DNA of 64,000 nt from Sambucus nigra (GCA_949130495.1 OX422208.1:396140561-396204560), one strand, 5' to 3'. Shown: positions 46,577 through 58,655, numbered from the stretch's first letter. The notes: generated by a model not told the origin, from the sequence alone. Translations and numbers: made by a program.

Positions 46577-48948
46577 TGTAACACCCCGATTTTTTTTAAT
46601 AGGTATTTTTTTAAACTAATTTTGAAAAAAATCGAGAAATATAAAATTTTGGATTTAATTATTTATTATTAATTAAATATGTTGATTTTTATATATAAAA
46701 ATAAATTTTTATGCGTAATTTAAATCGAAATTAAAAATGGAGTTTTAATTGAATTTTTATTATATAGAAGAGTCCTTAAAACATAAAACTCTCTAAGAAT
46801 CCTCAAAACAAAAAACTCTCTACAGAAAAATAATATTTTTAGAAATCCGACTGTCCGATCGAGCTGAATTTTTCACAGCAGTCCTGTCTCGCCGTTCGCT
46901 ACAACATTTTAAAATTTCAAGCCATTTTGACAGTCTGATCGTCCGTAATGATTTTCGAGTGTTTGTATCTCATTAATACTCTTTTCTTAATCAAACTCTT
47001 AATCCTTTATATATATCACAACTAATTCGTGGATGAACTTTTCAAATCACTTTTTCTCAAACTTTTCAACTAGAAGACCTCACCAAAATTACTCCCTTTC
47101 ATCTACAAACCATAGCCCCAAACTTATTCAAGATTTCAACCTTAGATTAGAAGGCTTGATTGGTGTTTTCTCAAGAGGAGTTCAACCTTCTACTCAGATT
47201 TTTTTCCAACTAATCACAAGCATGAATACTCCATTCATTTCCTTTAGTATTTTTCGTTTTAAGTGTTGCCTAAACTTTAATCTCATATTTTTCTTAAAAT
47301 CAATTAGGAATCTGATTAGAGAAAATGAACACATAAAACTTGGGTTGTTTTTATGAAATCTCTTAATATGAATAATATTCATAACCCTTGGGTGCGTAGG
47401 ATTCATGAATGAATTTTGGGTTTTGTTGGTGTACGTTTCATGTAGAAAAACCCTAGTTTCGAAACAAATGAATTTGGGGGTGTATAACTCACGTAGTTTA
47501 TGTAGAAATAATGAAATTAGAATTTTGATGTTTCAATGATGAAATATCGATGTATTTAATTTAAATAATTAAATGAGATTAATTGGGTATTTTGATGATG
47601 TGATAATTAAAATAAGATTTAATTGAATTGGACTATCATGCGTAGTTTTGTACGATGACTATATTGCTTATTTGTGTGAATTGTTGGTATTGTTATATTG
47701 CCATCGTGACAGCGGGTTATTGGGTATTTTTCTCTCTCTATTTTTAGGATGCCTCCTAGGTATGAGACTAGTGGATAGGCCTTTTGATGATATACGCCTT
47801 CTAGGTATGAGACTAGTGAGGGTAGATTATCGCGTGTTTGTCATTTTGGGGGTGGGGTGATTTTTGGTACTTTATCGTCATTACGCTAGACTAGGCATGA
47901 GACTAGGACGAGGTTTACATTTGAAATTCATCCTATACACAGGGTAGGACATATTAATAACTTGGGGACCCTTAACTATGGGACTAAGGGGTATTTTGAG
48001 GATCTCACATCGATAAAATGGTGGAGTAATTTTATAAATTGTGAAATTGAGAATTAATACTTAATATAATAAGACGGGTATTAAAATATATTGACGACAT
48101 AATCAGCGAGGGCCGACAGTTTAAACGGGTCAGTCGGCGTTTTGACGAGGGGATGTGTATTTTGATGGAGATATCACCCGAGGAGGGAGGACCACTATAA
48201 TGAATTTTGGTGAATTATCACCCGCGATGGGAGGACCGCCATACCTAATAATTATTGAAGTAAGAACATACAAAATTGAGAAATTTTGGTAAGTTGAGTT
48301 AATTTAATTAACTTCGTGGGACTTGGAAATTTAAAATCATATTGGTGTGCCTTTATAAATGGGGATCTCTATGGATAGTTAGCGATTTATATTTATCGCG
48401 TTTAGTTATTCCTTTTAATTTAAAATATTCTATTGTGATATTTATTGCATATAATGATACTGTATGGATTCAAGGATCCTAATTGATGGGAGTAGTGTGT
48501 ATTCATGCTCGGGGATCTGACCTCGTGTGTTGACTAAGTTTTCAGGAATTAGTAATTGGAGAAGTTACATAGAGTTATTTGAGTATTTTCTTAGAGGTGC
48601 AGTTGGAGTTGCTCTACCTTAAGTGTGTTGGTTTAGTTTAGTTTTCCATTCCTTCGTAAGTACTTGAGACACAGTTTATGATTTTTTATTGGGCCATTCG
48701 ATTCCAAAGTTGTATGGGTTCTATTCAGTTTCATATTTTGGAGATTGGTTTATTATTTGGAGTTTAGCATGTGATGGATCTTTTATCATTCAGTTGTTGT
48801 TATCAATTGAGTTTGATTCAATTATTTATCTTGAGGATTGATTTATTTATGTCTCATATCCGTCTCATGCTAAGAATGGTATTTTATTGACTCACGCCCA
48901 ACTTAGTTTTGGTGGAGGCCGATGCCAGAATTAGGTGGGGTGTGACAT
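46577..48948 (+). mobile_element. Solo LTR nested in the D 5' LTR
   Basis: It begins TGTAACACCCCG and ends GGTGGGGTGTGACA, a Tekay-style LTR of a different family from D. The perfect TSD TTGGT lies at 46572-46576 and 48949-48953. Removing it restores the sequence seen in the D 3' LTR at 55060-55080. Length is 2372 bases. No interior remains, so unequal recombination has removed it. Confidence 0.85.
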
Positions 48949-49049
48949 TGGTTTTCGACAGTGATGCTAAGAATGAACCATATGAGATTTATGTTTTAAT
49001 CTGGTATAGGATTGATAACCCAATATTTTATTAGGCGGGGTGTCACAGA

Positions 49050-49061
49050 TGGTATCAGAGC
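49050..49061 (+). other. Primer binding site of element D (initiator Met tRNA)
   Basis: TGGTATCAGAGC starts two bases after the LTR end and is a perfect complement to the 3' end of initiator tRNA-Met, as in element C. Confidence 0.9.
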
Positions 49062-52000
49062 ATTAAGTTCTAGTGTCCTTAGGAATCTGTGCGGATGTAT
49101 TACGCTTTCAACATTGCTTTTTATTTGATATAAAGCCTTATCATTAGGATTGTTGATTCATATTGTGAGATTTCGTTATCCTGCTATTATGTAAGATTAT
49201 AGTAAATCTTTTGCACGCTCGTGTGAGATTCGTGTGCTGATCGATGAAGGGTGAGCAGGGAAGGCCGTTACGAGAGCATCAGGAGGCGGGGCTTAGTTAG
49301 AGCTATTAGTTGAAGTTGGGAATGAGGGAAACATTTGAGATCACTCCCTTTGTGAAATTTTCCTGTATTGCCGCAACGATTACTAGAGTATAGTAGTTAT
49401 ATTTATCCATGTACCGCTACAGTAAAGAGTGGTGCTAAACTGAATTACCCAGTGAAGTTAAATTAGGAAAAAGTCTGAAAGGTCTTTGATAAAGACCATA
49501 CGTTGAAGTTTAAGTTATGGGGAGGAAGTTTAGCGTTATCCAATGGAAGTAGAAGGCTTAGAAGCTTTGCCTTAGAGTAGGGTATAGAAATTCCCTGATA
49601 TGAAAATTGGAGGAAAAGTTTTTCACTCATTGGAGAAATATTGAAATGGTGGGAACGGTGGTCACCATATTTTGGGGAGCAGAATGTTTTGCTCATAAAG
49701 GAATCTTACGGATGGCTTTAACCGTGAATTCCTTTAAATTACTAGAAATGAAGAAAATATAGTTTCTGAATTATTCACATAAGGATCGGTCAGGGGCTGA
49801 CAGTGAACAAAGAGTTATATGGATAAGTGAACTTTGTACCTGATAAGGTAGGTACAATGAAGAGAGAGTCCTTTAGTGGAATGATAGGCTCACTAGTAAG
49901 TGTTGATAACATTTATGGATATTTTACTCGGATTTCTGGTGAATATGAGGGCCATGTCGTGCCTCTTATACTTGGAATCTTAATGCTTCCATGAGAGTGG
50001 AGCTGGATGAGTTGAAGAATTAAGTCCAAAGGAAAAGACTAGAATTGTTTGTGTTCATGAGACCCCACAGGTGGAAATCCGCCCGGGGATTCATTGAAAC
50101 AGGGCCTTTGAGGCCGGTAGTGTGTTTCCTTTTAGTTAGAGGAACTAAGGAAACTATGAGGGGGATTAGTAGGATCGAGGCTATAGAGTCCAAGATACTG
50201 ATAACCTTAACATGGTCAGAGAGGCTAGAGATGGGGAATATGGTGATGTGGACCGTACAACCACACGCTATGATCTTGCCCGGTGGGAGTTAAAGAACAA
50301 GAATAGGGTTCCTAGATGGGGCATTGATTAAAGTAGTTTTTGGTTGGGTTATGACAAGTGTACTACGTCTGGGAACCATTTAGATTAATCAGGGTGATTG
50401 GCAAAGTTGTTATTATGAGTTTCACCTCGGATGAAGGAGGTATATTTTGTGTGGAAAGATTGAGTCACAGTATTTTGTTAGTCCTAGATTCGTGTGTGTG
50501 ATTTGAGTTTATTGGTAGTATCGGTAATATTATAGAGGGTATATCTATATATTTTTTCGTGATAGCGGGGTTCTATTTTTTCTTCATTCGCTGTGGAAAT
50601 GGGTGTTGGTATTTTGAGCTTATATTTGGTTTGCACTGCTTGTTTTGTGTGTATTATATGGGTATAGTACTATTCTGAGTATAATATATTCTTGTATGAT
50701 CGGAGCGATAGTAGGATAATGATTGTAAGGCTATCGTATCCTCGGTTCCAGGGTGGAACTGGTTGTTTTGAGATATCTCACCTACATACAGGTTGATCTC
50801 ACCTTTATTATATATTTAGATAGAACTTCGATGAGGAGATGTTTCACTAGCATGATTTTAGTGCATGGGGACCTTATAGACGTGATTTAAGGTATGCATG
50901 ATTTAGTGTTAAGTTGTGAGTTTAAACTCGTTGTTATTCGCGCAAGTGACTTAGTGTTAGTACAAGATCTTTATGGTTTGGATCCTTAAGAGAAGTAAGG
51001 GCTAATCATATTTTGTTGGTGGACGGGATAGGAATATCCCAGTTGTATGTTTTACACTAATATACCTCCACGACCGACAAAGTTAAGTAGTAGTTTATCG
51101 GAGGGGTTCCTTGTTTGGATTTTGCTTGCGAGACACTCCACGCATGAACCTTAATGACGTTAGAAGTGGAGAGATGTTATTGAGATTCTAGGATGTTGGT
51201 TTTGATGATAAATTAGCTTGAGAGTCACTTGATGATTAGGGGATAATGGAAACGAAAGTGTTGTGGAAAAGCACTAAAAATGTTTCCCACACCGTAAGTA
51301 AATGGGTGAGGTAAGGTTAAGGGAATTGATTTGAGGCTTATAGCCATGTCATGGCTAGGAAATAAATTTTGAGGTAACATGTTTGTGTATGATGATTGTA
51401 ACACTTGTGTAGAGTATAGACGCCCCGATTAGTTAAATTTTCCATTTCGTCGAAATGGAAGGACATAGAGGTATAAGCGCGTTAGTATGGTTGCGAGATA
51501 GAATTTTGGAAGTCCCGATTGTGTTCCTTATGCCATTATATCTTGATGACCGACAATGCGAGGTAGTAGTGTAACAGGAGGGTTCCTTGTTTGGATTTCA
51601 CTTTGCGAGACGTCCCACACATGAAACCGAGCTAATGTCGAGAGTTAGGAAAGGTCTTGGGCACTAGGGATATAGTTAGTATAGTACTCAATTTACGTAT
51701 GTAGGAAAACACATTGATCCTAGAGTATCATGATGAAAAGGACAATGGGGCAAGCGACGCTGATATAGGGAAATTGTAGTGAGTTAACCACAAGAATATT
51801 GGTGGGTTAACCTTGATAATGATTAAATTTCCAGGTATAAGAAGAATCGAATCTCGACTAGTTCGGATTGAGAGTACTCAAGTGTTAGCACCAGGCCGAG
51901 AAGAAAGTGAGGCCCATTTTTAGAGAGAGTGTTACGTGTGTGACGTTGGCAATAATGGTAAATTGATTTTATATATATCGTCCGAAATAGAGGGGGCGTA

Positions 52001-52302
52001 GTATATAAAGCTGAAGATTATGCTTTGGGGAAATTATAAATGGAATTGGAATGTGTTGGATGGAATGTCGTAGGAGGTACGCAATAATCCAATTATATAG
52101 GTGCAACAAGAGTTAACACACCTAAGATAAGCGATAAGACTGACGGGAGTAGTCAAGCTTATTGTTAAGCAAGTGCGTTAAAGTATAAGCCTTGGGATAT
52201 GTAGGTACCGTGAACGATTATATAGTAGGGTACCATTGTGTTAGTACCTTTCGACTTCTAGGTACATGTCGTATCCAAATTTCGGGGACAAAATTCCTTT
52301 GT

Positions 52303-52313
52303 AAGGGGGGAAG
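52303..52313 (+). other. Polypurine tract of element D
   Basis: AAGGGGGGAAG lies two bases before the 3' LTR start TGTAATACC, the same arrangement as in element C. Confidence 0.8.
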
Positions 52314-52315
52314 TA

Positions 52316-52762
52316 TGTAATACCCAGTACTTTTATAGATATTTAAATTACATAAGTGGACGTAATTAGGTAATTAGAGTAATTACTGTGAATAGTAATT
52401 CAGAATTTATGAGTGTTAGATAATTACCAATGTGTGTTACGTTTTCTTTGGGGACTAAGTAAATGAGTCGAAATATTTTTATATCATGTTGCACTTGGGT
52501 TAAGTGACGAGTGATAATTTATGTTGTAGAAAATGCGTGTTGAGAAGCATCAGGTTCGACTAGTGAATTTTAGTTAAGTAACTCGGATGGAGATTTCGAT
52601 TGCACGGTTGGTTTCATAATGGAAGAGATAGTCAGAATAGAGTATCCGGGGGGGTAGTGTTTAGGTTTTGGGGACTTCTGGACTAGTATGGACTCGCAAT
52701 TGAGTATACGAGTTAAAATTAGGTTTTATAATGGATAACCCTTTATCTCTTCTCTTATAACA

Positions 52763-52808
<46 letters not shown>

Positions 52809-54317
52809 AAAGAAAATAAGAAGGAAAGAAAGGAAGAGGAAGAGGAAGAGGAAGAGGAAGGGGATTTCGGGCCAAACTCCGCGGGATTCAACTCGAGGTC
52901 GTCGGATTTTATCCACGAGGCAAGTGTTTACTTGTTTTTTTCAATTGAGTGTGTGTATCTCATATTATAGTTGGTAAACTATATCATTTTTGGGTTAAAA
53001 CCCTTCAAATAAATTTCAAAAAATTGATTTTGAGTTTATCAATTGATGTATTGTTAACTCTTGATGACTTCTAGTGTTAAACCCATGTTAATGGTGTGTA
53101 TAAATGTTTAGAAATGGGAAGGAATGATAAAAGATAATTTAATTAGATTTAGGGTTTAAATCCAAGATAAATTGTTCTATCCCATAAATTAATTTATGTG
53201 TTAGTTATAAATCAGTGTTAGGATGATTATAGTGTTATTAGTTGAGATTAGAAACAACAAAAATGGAGGTTGGGATGATATTTGGGATTTTTGGAGAAGA
53301 TAAAATCAGCCAAACAGTGAGCTCTGAACAGGGTGAATCGATTCGGGTCTAGACCGAATCGATTCGCATAAGGAGACCTGTAAGGTTGTCTCAGGCAGAA
53401 TCGATTCGGATTGAGACCGAATCGATTTTCCCTTGAAGACCTGATTACAGACCCTTTTTCGAACCGATTTGGATTTAGACCGAATCGATTCGCTGGTCCG
53501 AATCGATTTGCATTAGGGGCGAATCAATTCGCCTTAGGTGGATTTGATAGTTTTCCTCCTTTAAGATTAGGGGGATTTAAATTGCAAAATGGATATTATT
53601 GTAGGGGAGTTTATATGTGATCTTAGGAATCCTAAGTAATGGAATTGAGGGTGAGTAAACCTTGGTATAAAAGAGGGGACCTTGGATTAGTTAAGGGTAC
53701 CATCCGGGGTATGGACCTAATGAATGGTTAGGACACGTAACATTCGAGAAAGGTCTTCGGCAAGTGGGTATAGATATATTTATGCTTTTAGAATAAATAT
53801 GGGGCGATTGCATTTGAGTAAATCCTAGGATGTGATTAGGATGGAATTTAGGATATGGGCTAAAGAGGATTGAGCGGCTATCTGGTACGTCTACTGACGA
53901 CTATTATTATAGGTGATGTGATATCTATGGAATTAAGATAAGTAGCTTGTATCTTATTTAAGTATTACAAATTGGTATATTCGGGATTATATATAAGTCC
54001 TTAAAAGTGATTAAGGTAAATAAATCTTAAGTAAAATAATGCTTATAGGTTTAGTATTTAAGTGTGTAAATACTTCTATACTATTACGAATGAGAACATT
54101 CGGGATATTTTGGCCATCACTATAAGAGTTCGACAATTATAGCCAGGGTATATTGTGTAAAGTGTAAAATGAATAACAGTTTATTCTTCTTTCGGGAGAT
54201 TTATATCCGGATTATAACAAATGTGAATCGTATATTAAATGAGAATTATATGTACGACATTTTATATACTAAAGTGAAAATGGTATTTTAAAACCAGTGA
54301 AAGTTTCGGAAAATGAA

Positions 54318-54384
<67 letters not shown>

Positions 54385-55170
54385 ATTGACGATCATACCA
54401 ACTAAAGCTCACGTGATAGCTTACGGTATAACATATATTGTATCACGCAGGGTAGGTGATAGTTATGAGGACTTAGATGATGGGTGAAAGAGATTAGTTA
54501 GGCAGGGTAGCTTAATTGAGTTGTTTAAAAGGTATATGATAGGTGTGCACTATTAGGAGGGGTGAGGTGTATCTCATGGGAGTGCGATACCAGTTTAAAT
54601 ATGAGAGATTTCATATTTAAAAAAAATATAGCATTTGATGTACTTTCTAAATATTTTCAAAACCCGGGCTCTGACCCGTTTCTCTATTTTCCCTCTCTTG
54701 CTACATATGTATTTATATTAGGTGTCCATACATAGGGAAGCATGGATGATGATTCTTTCGAGTTAGACGTTGCTGCAGCAGCTGTGGATGCAAATAGGTT
54801 TATTTTAGATGCTTCTGTCCATGTGATCTAGATATGAGGCACTATATAAAGACTCGAGCTGATAGCCCAACTATATTCATTTATTCTTTTACTGCATTTT
54901 AGTTTGTGGTACTTCGATTTGGTTGTATTATGTTGTATCGAGAATTCGGTTACCTTATTTCATTTCAGTTGTGGTTTATAAATCGTGTGATTATTTTACT
55001 TGGTTGGTTTGATTAAAAAGATTAGTTAAATAACATTTTGACGCCAACCTAATAAGTTATTAGTAATTAAATTGGCTTTCGACAGTGATGCTAAGAATGA
55101 ACCATATGAGATTCATGTTTTTATCTGGTATAGGATTGATCACTGGTATTTTATTAGGCGGGGTGTCACA
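52316..55170 (+). mobile_element. 3' LTR of element D
   Basis: 2855 bases, collinear with the 5' LTR. It has (GA)n at 52766-52805, a donor-like GAG/GCAAGTG at 52920 (GC where the 5' LTR has GT), the CGAATCGATTCG-like array at 53333-53543, about 170 bases specific to this copy at 53610-53765, an (AT)n run plus extra text at 54321-54520, and the acceptor-like TTAG/GTGTCC at 54721. The open frame 53411-53620, with repeated RPNRFA, is a translation of the palindrome array. Confidence 0.85.
54321..54380. repeat. (AT)n microsatellite
   Basis: About 30 AT units, present only in the 3' LTR of D. The 5' LTR passes directly across this point. Confidence 0.9.
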
Positions 55171-55187
55171 GTGGGTTGGATGCTAGT
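55171..55187 (+). mobile_element. Detached 3' tip of Helitron H2
   Basis: GTGGGTTGGATGCTAGT: its first five bases duplicate the right arm of the hairpin that ends at 43537. The last five are the Helitron terminal CTAGT, which also serves as the target duplication of solo LTR E. Confidence 0.6.
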
Positions 55188-57830
55188 TGTAATATCCCGT
55201 ATTTTTACGCATTGGGAATAATTAATTTAAAGGGAGAAAATTTAATTTGTAACTAATCCGATTTAATGGTAATAATTACTAGTGTGATGAGAGTTACTAG
55301 TTATCGAAAATAATTATGTTGAAATCATGTTGAGTAATAACTATGTTGAACATTACGTAACGAGTAACGTAATAGATGGTTTTAGAAATAATATTATGGC
55401 CGGGGATAAGATACAAAGCAGTTATGATATAATTATTTGGGATACGCGTATGAGTCACGTCACTATTATGTATTGGGGGTTAAAAAGGTAAATTATTTTT
55501 ATATAAATCAAATGGTAATTTTGAGTGTGCGAGTGTATCTGAAAAGGTTGAAATAGTCAGAAAACACTACTCGGGAGTTTTATTTGGAGTCCGGGGCATT
55601 TTAGCCCAAAACGACACCCCAGAGGGGTATTTTGGTCTTTTGGAATTTTTTGAGTAATTAAATGGACGGAAATTAGGTTTAATTAAAACTACGTGGGTTA
55701 GAGGTATGTCAGTTTCAACTTACATGAGAAATAGAGAGAAACAGAGGGAGAACCAAAGAGGAAGGAGAACCATAGGAGATGAAGGGGAAAACTCAAGAGA
55801 TTTCACACACAAAGTTGCGCCAAAGTGTAGATCGAGACGAGAGGATCAACCACATATCAATTTCAACCCAAGAATCAGAAGTCCATTCCAAGGCAAGTGT
55901 TTATCTTGCTACTCTTTTAGCATATATTGTCGAATTCCATTTGAGTATATAAGGATTTGACCTTTAATTTGTATTAGAAAGTATCTTAGGGTGATTTGGA
56001 ATAGTGTAGGGACATTAAATTAGGGTTAGGTTGAGTTTTGTACTGTTATTGAAGATTGAAAGTTAGAAAAATCGAGTTTGGGGAAGAACTGGGTCTGTTC
56101 GAATTTTTCGTTTGAAGTCTGTCCAGGTCGTTCGAACGACCTCGTTCGAAAAAGACTTCCAACGAGAATTCCAATGACCCTTCTAACGAGATTTTGGAGT
56201 TCGTTCGAACGAGATACCCTTGACTTCTAACGAGATTTCATAATGGCTTTTTAGGGTCTGTTTGAGTTAAAAATCATCCTAGGGTTATCCAAGTGAGAGA
56301 AATAACCTACTTGAATGACGAGTGACCAAATTTCGAATTAATACTGAATTAGGAGTGTGATTATTTTCGAGATGTAGAAAGTTCATAGAACCGAGGAGAC
56401 TTAGGTTCAAGAGAGTATATATATCTTTATATGATCTACGAAGAGGGTAGAAATAATAATACTACTTACGTATTATGGTAAATGGGTTGTGTGAACACCT
56501 ATTAAGTTGTGTGCATGATTATTACTTGAAATATTATGTGTATGACATACCTAGCTACTGGCTATCGAACGAAGGTTAGTGCGTTGTGGACGACCATATC
56601 TAGTGTGCCTTTGGGGGATTTTGAGTCGTACCACTAGAGCATGGAACCTAGGTATGGGCTATCTGTGAGAACGATAGTGTTGACGGTCATATGGATGCGT
56701 AGGTATGTGCGTAGCCCATCGGCCTGGAACTATGTTCGCCTCCAATATGTGTATATGTTTTATTGGTTCTTGAGAGATTGAACCTATTGTCCTTTATGCG
56801 TGAGCGTTCCAATGGGACTAGATAGCCGAGTATGCCTAGCACCAGGGTTTTCTTAACTATGGGTGCACTATTGATATGTTTGTATGTATACATAATGAGA
56901 TTTTATATATGTATACTGAGTTCCTATTCTGTGTTTCATGTTGGCTACTTTATTAAAGTATATACTTATTGGGTCACCAGTTGGGAATAAAGAATGCTAT
57001 AACAATGAGTTATGGCATCTTTAAACCTATTCCTAAATAATAGAAATATATTGGCTTCGGGTTTTTTAGATATTGTATCCAGCATAGTGGTTATCCTATA
57101 TATAGTCAGGTAGAGTATCAAGAGTAGTATGGGTAGTTAGAATCTCTAGGTGTGCACATTAGATGAAAGGTGAGCATCTCAAGTGAGTTCGCTAAGTTAA
57201 CATGGATAATATATGTGCTAATTAAATCAATTTAAGCACTTGCTATATTTAAACTATTTTCTACTCGGACTCTGACACGTTTTTCTGCAAATCTCTTTTT
57301 TGTTCCTTTATTTTAGATGCTCAGCCACAAGGACACCAGACTTAGGAGATTTCATTCATTTGTCGAGCTGTAGCTGCAGTGAAAGCTACATGATATTGCT
57401 AGTAGACGCTTCTGAGTCTATTTCTCCTTATATATTAGTCATTTATTTCAGTTGGACATGTCAACCCTGTTACGTTACATTCAGAGATTTGGAGTTGTTT
57501 TATTCTATCATTAGACTTTGATTTCATGTTATTGGAATATTGTATGGGATTTTGACTGGAAGTGTTTACTCCAGTTCTTTATTTAAATTCAATTAGTTCT
57601 TTCCTTATGCTATTATGATGTATGGTGATGATTAAATATTTTCCTTTACTGATGATAGTTAATAACAAGATAAAATTTTGACACCAACCTTTTTAAATAT
57701 TAGGTGGTTAGTTTTTATTAAATTAAAATTTGAGTTTCCGATAGTGATGCATTCTTTGAACCAACTTGATATTCTGAAATTAATTAATTAAGAACTGATC
57801 ACCCGATAATTAATTAGGCGGGGTGTCACA
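55188..57830 (+). mobile_element. Solo LTR E (Tekay-type)
   Basis: It starts TGTAATATCCCG and ends GGCGGGGTGTCACA. The TSD is CTAGT (55183-55187) and CTGGT (57831-57835), with one mismatch. Length is 2643 bases. It has a donor-like AAG/GCAAGTG at 55893, a cluster of TTCGAACGA-type words at 56100-56235, and an acceptor-like TTTTAG/ATGCTC at 57316 followed by CCACAAGGACAC, which parallels D. Open frames inside it are not genes. Confidence 0.85.
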
Positions 57831-58655
57831 CTGGTGTCACATAAAATTAAGAGATTAATATAAGGATATTATCAGGTTTTTTAGAGAAGAGCGATAACCT
57901 ATTCCCACATGTGAAACTCTCTGGGTTGTTATCTTATTAAATATGTGATTATAAATATTTAAAATTTAAAATATGAATTGGTTTTCTCAAAAGTTGCATT
58001 ATAAAATTGAAATTCATAAAATATGAATTGGTTTTATAACGAAACCAAACATTTTGTTTTGTAATAATTTGAATTCTAAAATTTGTTTTTACAAAAATCT
58101 GAATACAAACTACCAAATTGTTTCTTAAAACTTTAAGTATGTCTGGGCGTATGGAGATAAAAAAAATGTCATAATTATCATCAAGGAGACGAGTGTAGGT
58201 TCACGTGTTGGGTGGGAAAAAAACTCTCGTTTTTGTAGACAACTGAACCGCCAAAAGGAATAAAAAAAAGGATTTTTACCGATTAGTCCCGTTTACTAAA
58301 TATGGAGTTCAATAGGCCCTAACATCTTTTTTTTGCTCCATCAGATCGTATGAAAAAATATTTTTGTTTCAATAGGTCCTATTTCTAAACATGTAGTGAA
58401 TACTCACTATATGTACAAATATGACCTACTGGGGAAAAAATATTGTGATAGTGCCTATTAGAAAATGTCTTATGTAAAGAGGACGTATTTGTCAAGCGTC
58501 CATAAAAAAGTTGAAAAATAAAAGGAGCGCATATGTAGATAACACAAATGGGAAGAAATTAAAAATTCTATTAAGAATGTTTTTTTAGATTTTAAAATAT
58601 ATCAATATTCATAAGAATCCGTAAGTCTCTCTCTCTCTCTCGGGAGAGAGAAAGA
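57831..58655. other. Unassigned intronic sequence with one dispersed repeat
   Basis: 58262-58500 matches the reverse complement of 14850-15080. AAAATATGAATTGGTTTT occurs twice, near 57975 and 58018. A short inverted CT/GA tract (TCTCTC-GGGA-GAGAG) lies at 58625-58650 against the MITE. No gene is seen. Confidence 0.5.

Larger units (their letters stand above)
43538..49047 (+). mobile_element. 5' LTR of element D, with a nested solo LTR
   Basis: Without the nested insertion it is about 3.1 kb. It shows a TATA-like TTTATAAGGG near 43943, (GA)n at 43985-44023, a donor-like GAG/GTAAGTG at 44115, an array of eight CGAATCGATTCG-like words at 44525-44735, a 218-base-offset duplication at 45251-45626 absent from the 3' LTR, an acceptor-like GTTAG/GTGTCC at 46218, and a (CAG)n-like run near 46270. 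The end is GTGTCACA at 49047. Confidence 0.85.
49048..52315 (+). mobile_element. Non-coding interior of element D
   Basis: No gag or pol domain is readable in any frame; the longest open frame (50045-50293, 82 codons) shows no domain. The first 400 bases align with the interior of C. Internally, two related passages occur near 51060-51150 and 51545-51625: CGACCGACAA, GGAG(G)GTTCCTTGTTTGGATTT and GCGAGAC.C..AC.CATGAA. This is an imperfect direct repeat about 480 bases apart. The 3' end carries GGGGACAAAATTCC before the polypurine tract. Confidence 0.7.
43538..55170 (+). mobile_element. LARD-like LTR retrotransposon D (Tekay-type LTRs)
   Basis: The perfect TSD GTGGG lies at 43533-43537 and 55171-55175. 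Both LTRs begin TGTAATACC and end GGCGGGGTGTCACA. An intact tRNA-iMet primer site follows the 5' LTR and a G-rich polypurine tract precedes the 3' LTR. The 3.27-kb interior is non-coding and partly homologous to that of element C. The 5' LTR is enlarged by a nested solo LTR and a local duplication. The element sits in the 3' hairpin of a Helitron, within the GH9 intron. Confidence 0.9.

Noticed and set aside
47033..47356. 107-codon open frame in the nested solo LTR
   Set aside because: It lies wholly inside an LTR with clean TSDs and has no domain.
53411..53620. Open frame with repeated RPNRFA residues
   Set aside because: The repeat is a translation of the CGAATCGATTCG palindrome array in the D 3' LTR, not a protein repeat.
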